Assembly (NCBI GenBank): GCA_037042915.1
Contig: CM073201.1
Coordinates: 3,410,001 to 3,474,000, forward strand
Source: Auricularia sp. M13
Taxonomy: Eukaryota; Basidiomycota; Agaricomycetes; Auriculariales; Auriculariaceae
Length of the DNA: 64,000 nt
Reading direction: 5' to 3'
Position numbers and translations under genes: made by a program. Shown piece after piece: positions 12,455 through 27,543 of this stretch. A model generated the notes under the pieces. It had not been told where the DNA came from and did no database searches. It saw only the letters and a list, made by a program, of their open reading frames with translations. Positions within the stretch are counted from its first letter, which is position 1, and each line of letters opens with the position of its first letter.

Positions 12455-15400
12455 TCAACGTCTCCTGCAGAGACGTACCCCGACGGAGCAGGTTGCGGGG
12501 CGCTGAAAAAGGCGAGTTAGCGGGCGGGCGGAGGACAATCAGCGGGATAACGAACCATGCGCCGTCCTGGGTATCGCAAGGTGTGTGCGGCACGGTGCGC
12601 AAGCATTCGTGAGACCCAGTGGTTCACGGGAACGCGAATGGGCGATGTCCGACCCGGCGCGCGGTCTCGAGGTGCCCCCGGTATTGCGTGCTGATGACAA
12701 ACGGCGGCGCCGTCGACATCCCCGACGTTGGACCATTCAGTCCGGTCTAACGGAGAACGTCAGCGAAAAAGAGCAGACGCGGCTGGCTGCGCTTGGCGCT
12801 GCAGGGAGTGTGTGGTAAAAGCGTACCTAGTGAGCATCTCCCGCCGACGGGAATCCGCAGAAGACGCCGCGTAGTTGAGACGCGCTGCCGGCGGGCTCAG
12901 CCGTCAGGTTGCAGCTGAAAAGGCCCGGCACGGCGGTGACAACGACGCTGCTGGGAGTGGACGCCGGCGATGAAGAAGGACGGTGGCTCGCCGCGTTCCC
13001 CGGCCCGCAACGCGTCTCCCTGTCAGCGGCGCGCTCACAGACGGTATCCCGCACTCCTGAGACCTCGTGCAACTGCGGCGGACGGCGGCGGATTGCTCGG
13101 AGCAGCTGACGAGCGCCATACGCTCATCGCTGCCGCGCGCACGCAGATTCGGGAGCGACCCGCCGTGTCGGAATAGAACTGAAATCGCGATCGGACAGCG
13201 TCAGCAACGAATCCGAATGGCGAGCGAAGCGTGAAGGCATACCTTGTGCGGGGTAGCGCTCAGCCGTCGCCGCGGCGCCCATTCGCCGATGCGCGTTGGT
13301 GAGTGGAGCAGAGAGAGAGCTGGAACAAACATGAGCAAAGCCGCGGCCGCCGACAACAGCACGAAAAAATTCACCAGACCGAATGTAGATGCACAGGTGC
13401 AGTACTCCCGTTGACGTCCACGCAGAGTGCTTGCGGGAGACGTCCGACGTCAGCGTCTGGATGGAGGCGGGACGGGTGGGATGCGTCACGTGACCGCGAT
13501 GACCTACAAAACATAAGCAACGATGTGCGCGTTGAGACAGAACGGGTACAGTAGCACTCACCATGTGTAGCAGCTCCGTTGCTACTGGGCCTGCTGCCGG
13601 CGTACCAGAGTGGAGCAGAACGGCGGGGTGAGCGCTGAAGGTGGGAAGAAACTGAGCAAAAGGTGGCCGGGTGCACCATTATATGGGTACCTGCGGCTGT
13701 GGCTGGTGTGAGGCCAAAAGATGCGCGGAGCTCAAAAGAAAAAATCTAGTCAGCCGAGCGCCTGCCGTCTCGGACTTCTGCCTGCGGTGATGGCGCCGCC
13801 CGATTCAATATAACCGTTCATTGACAATGTCCCAAACATAGGCATGTTGTATGCTATGTAATAATGAATTTGACCTACCGTCATCGTCATCTATACGATG
13901 TACGCGAGCGTCGACGCCGCACATCGCCCGAACCGACCGAGCCCGCGGTCGGCGTGGAAAGACTTGCACGCATCTTGCCTGAATTCACGGGATACATCTC
14001 AGAGCACTGCAAAACCAGTTCTTATAGATCATTGTGTGAGAGCTCGCATGGTGCAATCAACCAGCCTGGATGAGCGGAAAGGCTTGCGCGCATTTGGCCT
14101 ACCATCATCTCAGGCAGTACTTTGAACATCGGCCAACCATTTTGCATGTGTTACTGATATGAGATCTCCAAAAGGCTTTTGCGAACAAGCTTGGACGCGC
14201 AGAAAGACTTGCATGCATCTGCGTTAGCACTGCGGTCTCAATGCAATGTCGCGATTTGCGGGGTCAAAACATTTGACAGCTCTCCGCCGTGCGTGCTCAG
14301 AAGAGAGAATATCTCAGCCTTGCAATAATGAGTGGTTTTCCCGGGAGAGACGACGGTTTCCCTAACGTTTGACGGGATTGTCACCTACAACCATGAGCCT
14401 CAGGGTTTCAATCGGCCGTTTCCCTCTCATACTCTGCTATTATCTATTTAGCGCTATGATTACGTGTATTGAATGCGGGAAGAACGCGATACAGCCTGCG
14501 AGAGTGCTTTCGCCCGAGAAGTGTTCACACCGCAGCATCCCGCAAACTGCGTCGGACGCCCTTCGGTAGATCTGACCAGGGCGCAGATGACGCACTGCAA
14601 CGTCAGAATGACTCAATATATCACAGCATGTGGTATGATTTCGAGCTGAATGTCACAGGAACCGCGCATGTCGAGAGGCAAACGGAACCTGCAGAACAGA
14701 CGACATACGCGGTTTCCCGCCAAACCGCCGACGACTGCTGGGGTTTCACGTTAATAACATCAGCTATGACTCAGTGATTGCTGATGCTGATGAGTTTAGC
14801 GTACGGCAAGGGCGTTGCACCGCCGAGAAACTGCATATGCCGTTGGAATGGGATTTTGCACCCTGCAGAGAGGGGGTATTCCTCTCCAATCGTCTCTCTC
14901 AAGGTCAGCGAGAGGTCACGTGACATTTACTGCGATGTGGCACGCCTGATGTTGGGCGGAAGTGGCGGGAGAGGTCGGGAATGCCGAATCTGAGGGGGGA
15001 GCCCGACCTCAGTCTCGCGACAACGGGCGCTTATTTGGGTCCAGGGCACTCAATAATATTAGGCGCCCGTATTTTGAGGTGAGAAATGGTCCTGGGACCG
15101 AGAAAGATCGTCATATCGCGGGCGCGCGACGAGGAAGGCACGCTTGAAACTCCGCTCAGCCTCGACACCGCGGGTGTCGAGTCGGCGGTTGCGACCACAG
15201 GAGCGCCCTCCCCGACTCCAAACTTCGGAAACAATATTATCTTTCGCACGGGCGTTGGATTCTGCGTGAAATTTGATTAGACGAGGCCCAGAACTGCACC
15301 GGAGGTCGGGCAAATAGTTGGGCCATTCAGCAAAAACCCGCGGTCATCTCATTCAATCGCGTATCACGGCCATCATACACAGCTAAACAAGCGAGAGATG

Positions 15401-18079
15401 GCGTAGATCCCGCTGCGCGCAGGAGACTGCGCTGGGTTCGGTTGACTACGGACAAAATTCGAGTTTTGGAGGGGTTCAGGGACCCCTTGGCTGCTACGGG
15501 CGCTTATTTCACGCTGGCTGGTGCTACCAATGGGCTCTTAAATGATGAGAACCGGGAATCGCTCCTTTGGCTGCGAGAAATTCGATGAGAAGGCGTGCAC
15601 GGGACCAGGCACGTGAGTTCGAAACTCCGCCAGTCCGGGACAACGCCGCACAAATGCGACTGTCCAGCCAGCGTCTCTCGTTCCTTCGGCAACATGCTCG
15701 GCGCCCGGCATTAGAAGCAGCTGACTGACGTATTTCCGTAAAAATAAAGCGCGGGCGAGGCCCAGAAACACGCCGGCGGTCGGGGACGCGTTTGCACTAC
15801 TCGGCGAAAAACGCGGGCTCTCGCTGACTGTGCATTTTGCGGCCATCAGATCTGCATTAGAAGCATGATGGCGTGTAGATCCCGCCGCGCTGAGCAAGAT
15901 ACGCCGTTTGCGGTTGAGAAGGAGAAAAGATTGCGTTGGGGAGGGGTATGAGGACCCCTTGAGCTCACGGGCGCTTATTCAGCAGTAGCCAATGGTATTG
16001 AGAGTATTATTACAAGTTGAGACGCGCTGAGGGCGCTTCTGGCTGCAAATTCCGACTGAGAACGCGTTCACGGGACGGGGGACACGCATTCCAAACTCCG
16101 ATGCTCCTGGCCACCGGCGCACCAACTCGGCCGCCCAGCCAGCGTCTCGCCGTTCCGCCGCGGCATACTCGTCACACGTCATTAGTAGTGGCTGACTGAC
16201 GTGTTCCCGCAAGAATATTACGCGGGCGAGGCCTGGAAACACACCGGCGGTCGCGGAGGCGTTTCCGCCATTCAGCGCGAAAACGCGGGTTACCGCGCTG
16301 ACTCCCCGTTTCACGGCCATCAGCTGTGCGTTAGACGTGCTGATGGGGCGTGTAGATCCCGCTGTGTAGCATTCGATTGCGTGCGAGTGCGGATAGACGA
16401 AAAAATACACCTTGCGAGGGGTATGTGGACCCCCTGGCTCAGACGGGCGCTTATTTGACTTGAGAGCGTAAGAATGCGCACAGTATTTGAGGGTGAGAGG
16501 GCATGGGCGGGCGGGCAGACGCACGAAATGCGATCGGGACTCGGAGCACGGCGCAACGCCCATTCAACCGTTTGCCGGGCACCCCTGCTTCTTCCTCCGG
16601 CGTTCCGCGTCATCATGTCGGACGATAAGCTAATTACAGTCAGCGGTGCGTGTTCACGCGGCCGGGAGGGGTATAAAAGGCGGGCTGGGCTGACTGATTC
16701 CCTCTCGCCTCTTCTTCCCTCCACTCATATACTCGCGCTGTGACCGCTTTCCTCGACGCTTCGGACGACGTGCTCGACTGCTCGCCGTCGCACTGCGCTG
16801 TTCGTACACGGTGTCCGACTGCAAGTTGCCGAAGATCGGCGTCGACGCCAACGCGGTACGTCCTTCCCACGCCGATCCACGCATTCCCACACTCATCCGC
16901 GTCACCATCTCATTCAGATTACTCATCAGCAGTGGCAGGTGAGCGAATGCCAGTTGCATTCACTGCAATCGGACGCTTGCTAACTGACTCCATTCCGAGT
17001 CCCGGCACTCACACAGAATTTTGGCATGCAAAACGGTCGTATATTCGCGCTAGGTACGTACAGTCAGCTCTTCCTATCGATCCTGCGTGGTGATCGTCTG
17101 CTACACCGCGGAAGCCGTTCGGCTTGCTGAGTCTGCGGTCGCGGACGTCCGCCCGACACTCACACTGCGCAGCCGTCCTGCTCGCCATCCCGTCCGGGTC
17201 GTCCCGGACGCGCAGCTCCAGCGTTATCACGGGCGTTGCAATCGGCAGGCTGACCGACGCGCCAGCGGCCTGACCGTGAGTGATGACCGGCGCCGTTGGG
17301 AACCTGCGAAATGGTGGTATGTCAGCCCTTTGCTCTCGACCGCGACTGACTGACTGACCCGACCTATTGCGTTGCAGACGTTCTGCGCGGTCTGGCGGGC
17401 GGCACAGGGCTTGCGGCTTGCTGGTACGTCGCTGCTCATCGTCGTGTGCAATGCTGACCGCCAATCGTATGCAGGTCCGCGCTCGACTTGCGCGCGCTGG
17501 ACCGGCAGGCTGACCGAGGCGCGCGCACCGTCCTCGCCCGCGGGACGGGTGGCGACCGGCGCCATGGAGCTGCAACATCGTACGTCAGCCGTGTGCACTC
17601 TATGCATGACGCGCGCGGGGTGACGGACCTTGTGCAGACGGTCTGCGCGCACAAGACGCGGCGTTGTCAATGGTGGTACGTCGCCCGTCACCGCGCTCGT
17701 GTGTGCTGCTGACCGGCAAACGCAGGCTCGACGTGCGCGCGCGGGCCCAGCGCTGGTGAGTTGTCCTCTTGGGCGCGCGTCGCGGGTACCGGTGCTGACG
17801 CGCGCTCGAAGTGTCGCCAGGCGCGCGCTGCCAGCAGATCGTTCGCGGTCGGTGGACGCGGCGCGCGGGCAGGGTGGAGAGGGGCGCCGCGGACGTGAGC
17901 GCGGACGCGGATTAACGGCGTCGGCGAGGAAGGCCGACAAGTTGGAGAGCAGCGGGCCGGCCTCGCTCTGGTCGGCGCAGCGGCATCTTGGACCTTGGCG
18001 AGCTCGGCCTGCGCGCGCGTCTACAGCTCGGCGAGCTCACGCTGAGCGCGCTGCAGCACCGGAAAGAGCCCGGGCTGCG

Positions 18080-18460
18080 TCATGTGCAGCTGTCATGCGA
18101 CACGAACGCAGCAGCCGCGGGCACCCCAAGCTTGCCGATCTCGCGCTGGGCCTGCTGGACGACGCCGGCCATGTCGCGGCGCGCGGTCTGCAGGCCGCTC
18201 TCCGCCTTCGCCCTGAAGCTGCCCCAAAATCGGCCGACAGCGCCGAGGGCCTGCTGGACCTCTTCTTCCAGCGACGGCTGCGGCGCTGCGGCACTCGTCG
18301 CTGCGGCGTCAGCTGCGTCAGCTGCTGGTCACTGCTCAGCACCCAGCGGCCCATGCAGCACAGTCACGAGCTCACCGCCTTCGGCGTTGTTCGGGTTTAC
18401 GTTTGCCGTCGGCGCCGTCGTCGGGCGGTCTGTAAAATCGTATATTTCGCCTGAATTCAT
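18080..18460 (-). CDS. BSD-like two-exon frame, unit 2
   Basis: Same ATG, 63-bp intron and TGA as in unit 1, and still open. One silent or mild change lies near the start of exon 2. Confidence 0.38.
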
Positions 18461-19152
18461 CGCGAGTGGAAGAGTGCAATGACGGAATTCGGAGCCGTCC
18501 GTGTCGATCAGGCTCCGCTTCCGTCCTTTGGTCGCGATCCACCATCTGGAGCCTTCCTTCCTACGTACGCTCGGATGCTCGCGCTTTGGCTATATTTCAC
18601 TCCTTTTGAACGGGCTTGACCTACTACTGCTGCTGCTCTATCTCTCTGACAGAGACTATGCCATGGATATAGTTTTTTCTGCACGAACGCGCATTCCGAG
18701 CTCCCTCGTTCTACAGTTCTACTCGCCTAACCGTCATAGCTACTGGCATTATGGTCTTGATTACATAGGCTGCCTACCGCTTGGGATATTGCTGCGCACC
18801 TCGCGTCTCATTCGCGCATTTGGCGCAAACCATCTGGTTGGCTGGCTTTGAGTTTTGCTCCGCCTCTTCAGCTCATCTCTTAGGCTGGGAAGCACTCTGA
18901 CTTACTCGCTATCGAAACGTCTCTCATGCTTCTTGGACTGCTCTGCTTTTCTGTGGGCATGATTGTGCATGTGCCTGGTGCATGCGACGGGTACCCTGGC
19001 GGACGACGCGGAATGGGAGCTCGGCGTGCGCTAGCAGACCTAGGTGCTCGGTGTGTTCGTTTTCTGCAGCTGTCAGACGTATAGCGCAGACTCTGAGGGT
19101 CATTAAAAAGCCAGGTGTTCAGCACATCAGCCAGCAGTACGTGCATTACACG

Positions 19153-19203
19153 GTGAGTGCAAAAAAAACAGAGACTACAGCCCAACGCTAACTTCTTCCC
19201 CAG
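19153..19203 (+). other. Intron-like sequence on the strand opposite SSP
   Basis: On the plus strand, just past the 3' end of SSP, GTGAGTGC, a GCTAAC branch site and CCCCAG lie in 51 bp, a textbook short fungal intron. It recurs at 28,232-28,282 and 38,283-38,332. In units 1-2 the donor has changed to GCGAG and would not work. Splicing would join an upstream frame to a frame antisense to SSP. This may mark an antisense transcript or the remnant of a neighbouring gene. Confidence 0.4.
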
Positions 19204-19239
19204 GTCACCGTGACAATTGAGACCCTGTGCCGACTACAT

Positions 19240-19611
19240 CTAACACTTGTAGTAGCAGATGTACGAGTGCGCATTAGCGAACGGGTAGCAACTCTGCGAC
19301 GTCGAGACGTGGTTGCCCGTCTGGCCGAGGTAGCCGCTGGGCGAGCAGTTGGCGTCGGCGTACGCGTGGCAGTTGACGCCGTAGACGCCGTTGCCGTTCG
19401 TCTTGAACGAGCCGAAGCCGCCGGGGACGGAGTGGCACGCGCCGCTGCAGTCCGGGCGGATGCGGCCCAGCTCAGGCTGCGCGCACGAGACGTCGGGGTA
19501 GATCTTCACGACGGTGTCGACGAGCGGCGTGATGGTGCTGTTGCCCGGTGCGGCGGGGGCGGCGAGCGCGAGAGGGAGGAGGGCGCTGAGGGCGAGGAGA
19601 GAGAAGTGCAT
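19240..19611 (-). CDS. SSP copy 3
   Basis: Intact 123-residue frame beginning MHFSLLALSALLPLALA, so the signal peptide differs from copy 1 at two positions while everything after it is the same. Codons 101-119 carry seven silent differences from copy 1, including a TCG/AGT serine switch. TATAAAAGG at 19,692-19,700. Confidence 0.87.
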   Translation of the reverse strand: MHFSLLALSALLPLALAAPAAPGNSTITPLVDTVVKIYPDVSCAQPELGRIRPDCSGACHSVPGGFGSFKTNGNGVYGVNCHAYADANCSPSGYLGQTGNHVSTSQSCYPFANAHSYICYYKC

Positions 19612-20707
19612 CTTGTGTGTGATGGAGAGTTGGAGCTGGAACTGCTTTGGCTGTTTCTGGGGTGGGATGCTGAGACTGGGGGAACGCGCTGCCTTTTATA
19701 CACTCGGAATATGAGGACTTCAGGGCGCCGGAGTGAGAAGGTACAAACACTGGTAATCCGTGATCTGTGGTAAACCCTGGATTGCGGGCAGGTGTGCCCA
19801 ATGACAGCTGAATACCGTCCGGAGATCCACGAAATATCCTAGATTGGCGGTGCGCTCTCCGGTCTGGATGCCTCGCCAATGATCAAATGACGAGGATAAA
19901 CTGTAGCTCAAACTCCCCCATGAATTGATGATCACTTTTCAGAAGTATAACAATCACGTAGACTCAACTAATGTTTTGAGACCTGGCACGCGCCGCTGCA
20001 GTCCGGGCGGATGCGGCCCAGCTCGGGCGGAGCCCCGAGTGTTGGCGCGGCCGAGGATTCCGTTATCTATGCGAGACACCACGATGCTCCCATTCCTTGT
20101 TCTGGGGTGAGCGTGTTGAATGGGAAGTGAGAGGAATGTACCAAGTACACCAGTTTTTTCATGGTTTCGGGCTGCTCTGATTGGTTCAGCGTATCAACGG
20201 GCTCTTATTTCCTATCTAGATCTAAGACGAGAGACGGGAACCGGGCGGAATGCGAACAAAACGGCCGGGGGGAAGTATACTACATGGGCAGTGCGGGGAT
20301 CGGCGAGCTGGGGACTCCGCGGTGCTCAACTCGGCAACGGAATCGAGCTCTGCGCGATGACCTCTCAGCTCACCGGCGTCTATTGTTGTCTGTGTTCAAA
20401 TGGTTCTCGGGACCGCCAAATGCCCAAGTTTGGGGGCGATCGGCCGAGGTTGCGACAGACCGCGAGATGGCCACCGCCGGCCGCCGTCACAAAATGTGAC
20501 ATTGCTCGACGGCCACTGCGCCGCGCGTCGCATATTTTGGTGCGCGGGTTGGCATATGCAATGACAGCCAGTGCGCGAAATCCGAGCTCGAACGGCCCAG
20601 TGGAAGCTGACATGCGATGTTAGCGCCGGCGATGAGACAAAACACGACGCGACTCACGAATTGCTCCGCCGCTGCGCGCGTTGGGCTGCACATATGCTCG
20701 TTAATCG

Positions 20708-21529
<822 letters not shown>

Positions 21530-24500
21530 TCAGCGGCACCGATGCAAACAATCGCGGCGGTACTCACCAGCCCCGGCGCTCGCCATCGCGCTACGGACGC
21601 GTTCATAACCGCATGACAGCGTCAACGCCTCCTGGAGAGACGTGCCCAAAGGAGCAGGTCGCGGGGCGCTGAAAAAAGCGAGTTAGCACCCGGGCGAAAC
21701 ATAATAGCGGACTGGACTACGACTCACATGGAAACGCCTCCACACGAAGCGGGCTTGAAGTCCGATCTCATGGGAGCTCCCATGACGGGAGCTCCTGTGC
21801 CTCGCGGGAACGGGAACGGGAACGGACGATGTCCGACTGAGTGTGCGGTCCCGACATATGGCCGCGGTGTTGCGTGCCTGATGACGAGCGGCGGCGCCGT
21901 CGACACCCCCGATGTAGTCGAGACCTGCAAAGCAGAGCGTCAGCGAAGAGATCAAAAGCGGCTCCCTGCGCTCAGCGCCGCAGGGAGAGTGTAAAACGTA
22001 CCTTGCAAGCCTCCTCCCGGGAATCCGCAGCTGACGCTGCGACACTCGCTGCCGACGAGCACAGCAGTACTCTTGCAGCTGATGAGGCCCGGCGCGACGG
22101 CGTCCGTGATGCTGGGGACTGGCGCCGGCGATGAGGGAGGGCGCTGGCAGCGGTGACGAGCGCATCACGCTCGGAAGCTGCTGCGAGCAGTCCGCCGCGG
22201 TTGCACCAGGTCTCGGGATACCGCCGGCGCGCGCGCCGCTGAAAGAGAGGCGTTGCGCGCCGGGGAACGTGGCGAGCGCGCACGCAGATGCGGGAGCGAC
22301 CCGCCGTGTCGGAATAGAACTGAAATCGCGATCGGACAGCGTCAGCAACGAATCCGAATGGCGAGCGAAGCGTGAAGGCATACCTTGTGCGGGGGTGCTC
22401 AGCCGTCGCCGCGGCGCCCATTCGCCGATGCGCGTTGGTGAGTGGAGCAGAGAGAGAGCTGGAACAAACATGAGCAAAGCCGCGGCCGCCGAGAACAGCA
22501 CGAAAAAAAAACTCACGAGACCGATGTAGATGCACAGGTGCAGTACTCCCGTCGACGTCCACGCAGAGTGCTTGCGGGAGACGTCCGACGTCAGCGTCTG
22601 GATGGAGGCGGGACGGGTGGGATGCGTCACGTGACCGCGATGACCTACAAAACATAAGCAACGAGGTGCGCGTTGAGACAGAACGGGTAGAGCAGCACTC
22701 ACCATGTGTAGCAGCTCCATTTCTACTGGGCCTGCTGCCGGCGTACCAGAGTGGAGCAGAACGGCGGGGTGAGCGCTGAAGGTGGGGAAGAAACTGAGCA
22801 AAAGGTGGCCGGGTGCACCATTATATGGGTACCTGCGGCTGTGGCTGGTGTGAGGCCAAAAGATGCGCGGAGCTCAAAAGAAAAAATCTAGTCAGCCGGG
22901 CGCCTGCCGTCTCGGACTTCTTCGCCTGCGGTGATGGCGCCGCCCGATTCAATATAACCGTTCATTGACAATGTCCCAAACATAGGCACGTTGTATGCTA
23001 TGTAATTATGAATTTGACCTACCATCATCGTCATCTATACGATGTACGCGAGCGTCGACGCCGCACATCGCCCGGACCGACCGAGCCCGCGGTCTGCGCG
23101 GAAAAACCTGCACGCATCTTGCCTGCCGTCGTGCGGTCTCTATGAAGCCATATCTAATTCGTCGTTGCGTGAGAGCTGGACCGGTGCGATTTAATCAGAG
23201 TGACTGCATGAACGGAAAAGCTTGCACGCATTTGGCCTACCATCATCTCAGGCTGTGCTTGGAACATCGGCCAGCCATTTCTCGTTGGTTACTGATATTA
23301 GGTCTCCCAAAGGCATTTGATAACGAGCTTGTTCGCGCAGAAAGACTTGCACGCATCTGGTTTGGCACCGCAGTCTGAATGCGACATGCCACAATCGCGT
23401 GGAGAAAACACTTGACATATCTGCGTTGTACACATGGATACTACTGAAATCCTTTCGATTCTTGCATTCGAGGGCGTTGGCACCGGGAGAGACGCGTTAT
23501 CCCAACCGTTCAGCGCAATTGTCGGACGCAACCATTGCCATTGCTCCAGCCTCATGGCTTCAAGCGTCCGTCTCCATCACATACTATGCTGGAATATTCT
23601 AGCGCTAATATTACAACTAATTAATGCGGGAGGAACGCGATGCAGCCGGCGAGAGTGCTTTTGCCGGCGAAGTGTTCACACTGTAGCATTGCCCAAACTG
23701 CGTCAGACCCAATTGAAGATCTGTGCAGGTCAGGGCAGATGACATATCCCAGTTCCTCGGCCACTCAATCTAGCACTGCATGCGGCATAATATGAGTATA
23801 CGGACGCAAATGACTTGTTCTGCGACGCGAAATGGAATCCGCCGCAGAACAGGCGGTTTCCGTGCAGACCGCCGCCGACTGCTGAGGTTTCACGCTAATG
23901 CCATCAGCTATGACTCAATGATTGCTGATGCTGATGTATCTCGCGCACGGCAAGGGCGTTGCGCCGCCGAGAAACCGCATATGCAGGTGAAATCGGATTT
24001 TGCACCCTGCGGAGAGGCAGTATCCCTCTCCAATCTTCTCTCTCCAGGTATGGGTCATGTCACGTGACTCTCTCTGAGCTGTTTCACGCCTGATGCTGCG
24101 TGGAAGCGGCGGGAGGGGTCGGGAATGCCGAATCCGAGGGGGGGAGCTCGACCTCAGTTTCGCGACAACGGGCGCTTATTTGGGACCAGGGCACTCAAAG
24201 ATATTAGGCGCCCGTGTTCTGAGGTGAGAAATAGTCCTGGGAACAGGAAAAATCGGTCGTATTGCGGGCGCGCGACGAGGAAGGCACGCTTGAAACTCCG
24301 CTCAGCCTCGTCACCGCGGGTGTCGAGTCGGCGGTTGCGACCACAGGAGCGGCCTCCCCAATTCCAAACTTTGGTATCAAACCTATTTTAGACCTGGGTA
24401 CCTGAATTTGCGTGAGATTTGATCAACTGCACCGAAGGTCGGGCAAACAGTTGGGCCATTCAGCAAAAACCCGCGGTCATCTCATTCAATCGCGTATCAC

Positions 24501-27164
24501 GGCCATCATACACAGCTAAACAAGCGCGAGATGGCGTGGATCCCGCTGCGCGCAGGAGATTGCGCTGGGTTCGGTTGACTAGGGGCAAAATTTCGACTTT
24601 TGGAGGGGTTCAGGGACCCCTTGGCTGCTACGGGCGCTTATTACAAGCTGGCTGGTGCTACCAATGGGCGCTTAAATGATGAGAACCGGGAATCGCTCCT
24701 TTGGCTGCGAGAAATTCGATGAGAAGGCGTGCACGGGACCAGGCACGTGAGTTCGAAACTCCGCCAGTCCGGGACAACGCCGCACAAATGCGACTGTCCA
24801 GCCAGCGTCTCTCGTTCCTTCGGCAACATGCTCGGCGCCCGGCATTAGCAGCAGCTGACTGACGTATTTCCGTAAAAATAAAGCGCGGGCGAGGCCCAGA
24901 AACACGCCGGCGGTCGGGGACGCGTTTGCACTACTCGGCGAAAAACGCGGGCATCTCGCTGACTGTGCATTTTGCGGCCATCAGATCTGCATTAGAAACG
25001 TGATGGCGTGTAGATCCCGCCGCGCTGAGCAAGATACGCCGTTTGCGGTTGAGAAGGAGAAAAAATCGCGTTGGGGAGGGGTATGAGGACCCCTTGAGCT
25101 CACGGGCGCTTATTCAGCAGTAGCCAATGGTATTGAGAGTATTATTGCAAGTTGAGACGCGCTGAGGGCGCTCTTGGCTGCAAAATCCGACTGAGAACGC
25201 GTTCACGGGACGGGGGACACGCATTCCAAACTCCGATGCTCCTGGCCACCGGCGCACCAACTCGGCCGCCCAGCCAGCGTCTCGCCGTTCCGCCGCGGCG
25301 TACTCGGCACCAGGCATTAGAAGTGGCTGACGGACGTGTTCCCGCAAGAATATTACGCGGGCGAGGCCTGGAAACACACCGGCGGTCGCGGAGGCGTTTC
25401 CGCCATTCAGCGCGAAAACGCGGGTTACCGCGCTGACTCCCCGTTTCACGGCCATCAGCTGTGCGTTAGACGTGCTGATGGGGCGTGTAGATCCCGCTGT
25501 GTAGCATTCGATTGCGTGCGAGTGCGGATAGACGAAAAAATACACCTTGCGAGGGGTATGTGGACCCCCTGGCTCAGACGGGCGCTTATTTGACTTGAGA
25601 GCGTAAGAATGCGCACAGTATTTGAGGGTGAGAGGGCATGGGCGGGCGGGCAGACGCACGAAATGCGATCGGGACTCGGAGCACGGCGCAACGCCCATTC
25701 AACCGTTTGCCGGGCATCCCTGCTTCTCCCTCCGGCGTTCCCGCGTCATCATGTCGGACGATAAGCTAATTACAGTCAGCGGTGCGTGTTCACGCGGCCG
25801 GGAGGGGTATAAAAGGCGGGCTGGGGTGACTGCAGACTCCATCCGCTCTCATTCCCTCTCGCCTCTTCCCTCCACTCATATACTCGCTGTGACCGCTTTC
25901 CTCGACGCTTCGGACGAGCGTGCTCGACTGCTCGCCGTCGCACTGCGCTGTTCGTACACGGTGTCCGACTGCAAGTTGCCGAAGATCGGCGTCGACGCCA
26001 ACGCGGTACGTCCTTCCCACGCCGATCCACGCATTCCCACACTCATCCGTGTCACCATCTCATTCAGATTACTCATCAGCAGTGGCAGGTGAGCGAATGC
26101 CAGTTGCATTCACTGCAATCGGACGCTTGCTAACTGACTCCATTCCGAGTCCCGGCACTCACACAGAATTTTGGCATGCAAAACGGTCGTATATTCGCGC
26201 TAGGTACGAGAGTCAGCTCTTCCTATCCATCCTGCGTGGCGATCGTCTGCTACACCGCGGAAGCCGTTCGGCTTGCTGAGTCTGCGGTCGCGACGTCCGC
26301 CCGACCACTGCGCAGCCGTCCTCGGCATCCCGTCCGGGGCATCCCGGACGCGCAGTCCCACCGCCCTCGCGCGCTTCGCGACCGGCGTCGTTGAGCTGCA
26401 AAAGGGTGCGTCAGCCGTTTGCCCCCGGCCGCGACTGACTGACCCGGCCAATTGCGTTGCAGACATTCCGCGCGGCCTGGCGGGCTGCGCGCGGCTTGCG
26501 GCTTGCTGGTAGGTCGTCGTGTGTCGTGCATGTGCGATGCTGACCGCCGGTCGTGTGCAGGTTCGCGCTCGACTTGCGCGCGTCCGACCGCCAGGCTGAC
26601 CGACGCGCGTCGCCTTGCTCGCCCGCGGACTGACTGGTGACCGGCGCCATAGCGCTGCAACATCGTACGTCAGCCGTGTGCACTCTATGCATGACGCGCG
26701 CGGGCTGACGGACCTCGTGCAGACGGTCTGCGCGCACAAGACGCGGCGTTGTCAATGGTGGTACGTCGCCCGTCACCGCGCTCGTGTGTGCTGCTGACCG
26801 GCAAACGCAGGCTCGACGTGCGCGCGCGGGCCCAGCGCTGGTGAGTTGTCCTCTTGGGCGCGCGTTGCGGGTACCGGTGCTGACGCGCCCTCGAAGTGTC
26901 GCCAGGCGCGCGCTGCCAGCAGATCGTTCGCGGTCAGTGGACGCGGCGCGCGGGCAGGGTGGAGAGGGGCGCCGCGGACGTGAGCGCAGACGCGGATTGA
27001 CGGCGTCGGCGAGGAAGGCCGACACGTTGGAGAGCAGCGGGCCGGCCTCGCTCTGGTCGGCGCAACGGCATCTTGGACCTTGGCGAGCTCGGCCTGCGCG
27101 CGCGTCTACAGCTCGGCGAGCTCACGCTGAGCGCGCTGCAGCACCGGAAAGAGCCCGGGCTGCG

Positions 27165-27543
27165 TCATGTGCAGCTGTCATGCGACACGAACGCAGCAGC
27201 CGCGGGCACCCCAAGCTTGCCGATCGCGCTGGGCCTGCTGGACGACGCCGGCCATGTCGCGGCGCGCGGTCTGCAGGCCGCTCTCCGCCTTCGCCCTGAA
27301 GCTGCCCCAAAATCGGCCGACAGCGCCGAGGGCCTGCTGGACCTCTTCTTCCAGCGACGGCTGCGGCGCTGCGGCACTCGTCGTTGCGGCGTCAGCTGCG
27401 TCAGCTGCTGGTCACTGCTCAGCACCCAGCGGCCCATGCAGCACAGTCACGAGCTCACCGCCTTCGGCGTTGTTCGGGTTTACGTTTGCCGACGGCGCCG
27501 TCGTCGGGCGGTCTGTAAAATCGTATATTTCGCCTGAATTCAT
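27165..27543 (-). pseudogene. BSD-like frame, unit 3, shifted
   Basis: Start, exon 1 and intron are as in unit 1. Exon 2 lacks two bases (GATCGCG for GATCTCGCG near 27,222), which shifts the last part of the frame. This argues that the product is not under selection in this unit. Confidence 0.4.

Noticed and set aside
19210-19773. 187-codon plus-strand frame opposite SSP as a normal protein gene
   Set aside because: It mirrors the SSP coding sequence, is a run of Val/Arg/Ala typical of an antisense frame in GC-rich DNA, and has no domain. Kept only as a possible antisense transcript.
22459-22516. Transmembrane segment (SFFFVLFSAAAALLMF) on the minus strand of unit 3
   Set aside because: The hydrophobic run coincides with a good intron (GTGAGT to TTCCAG, 58 bp), so it is probably not translated.
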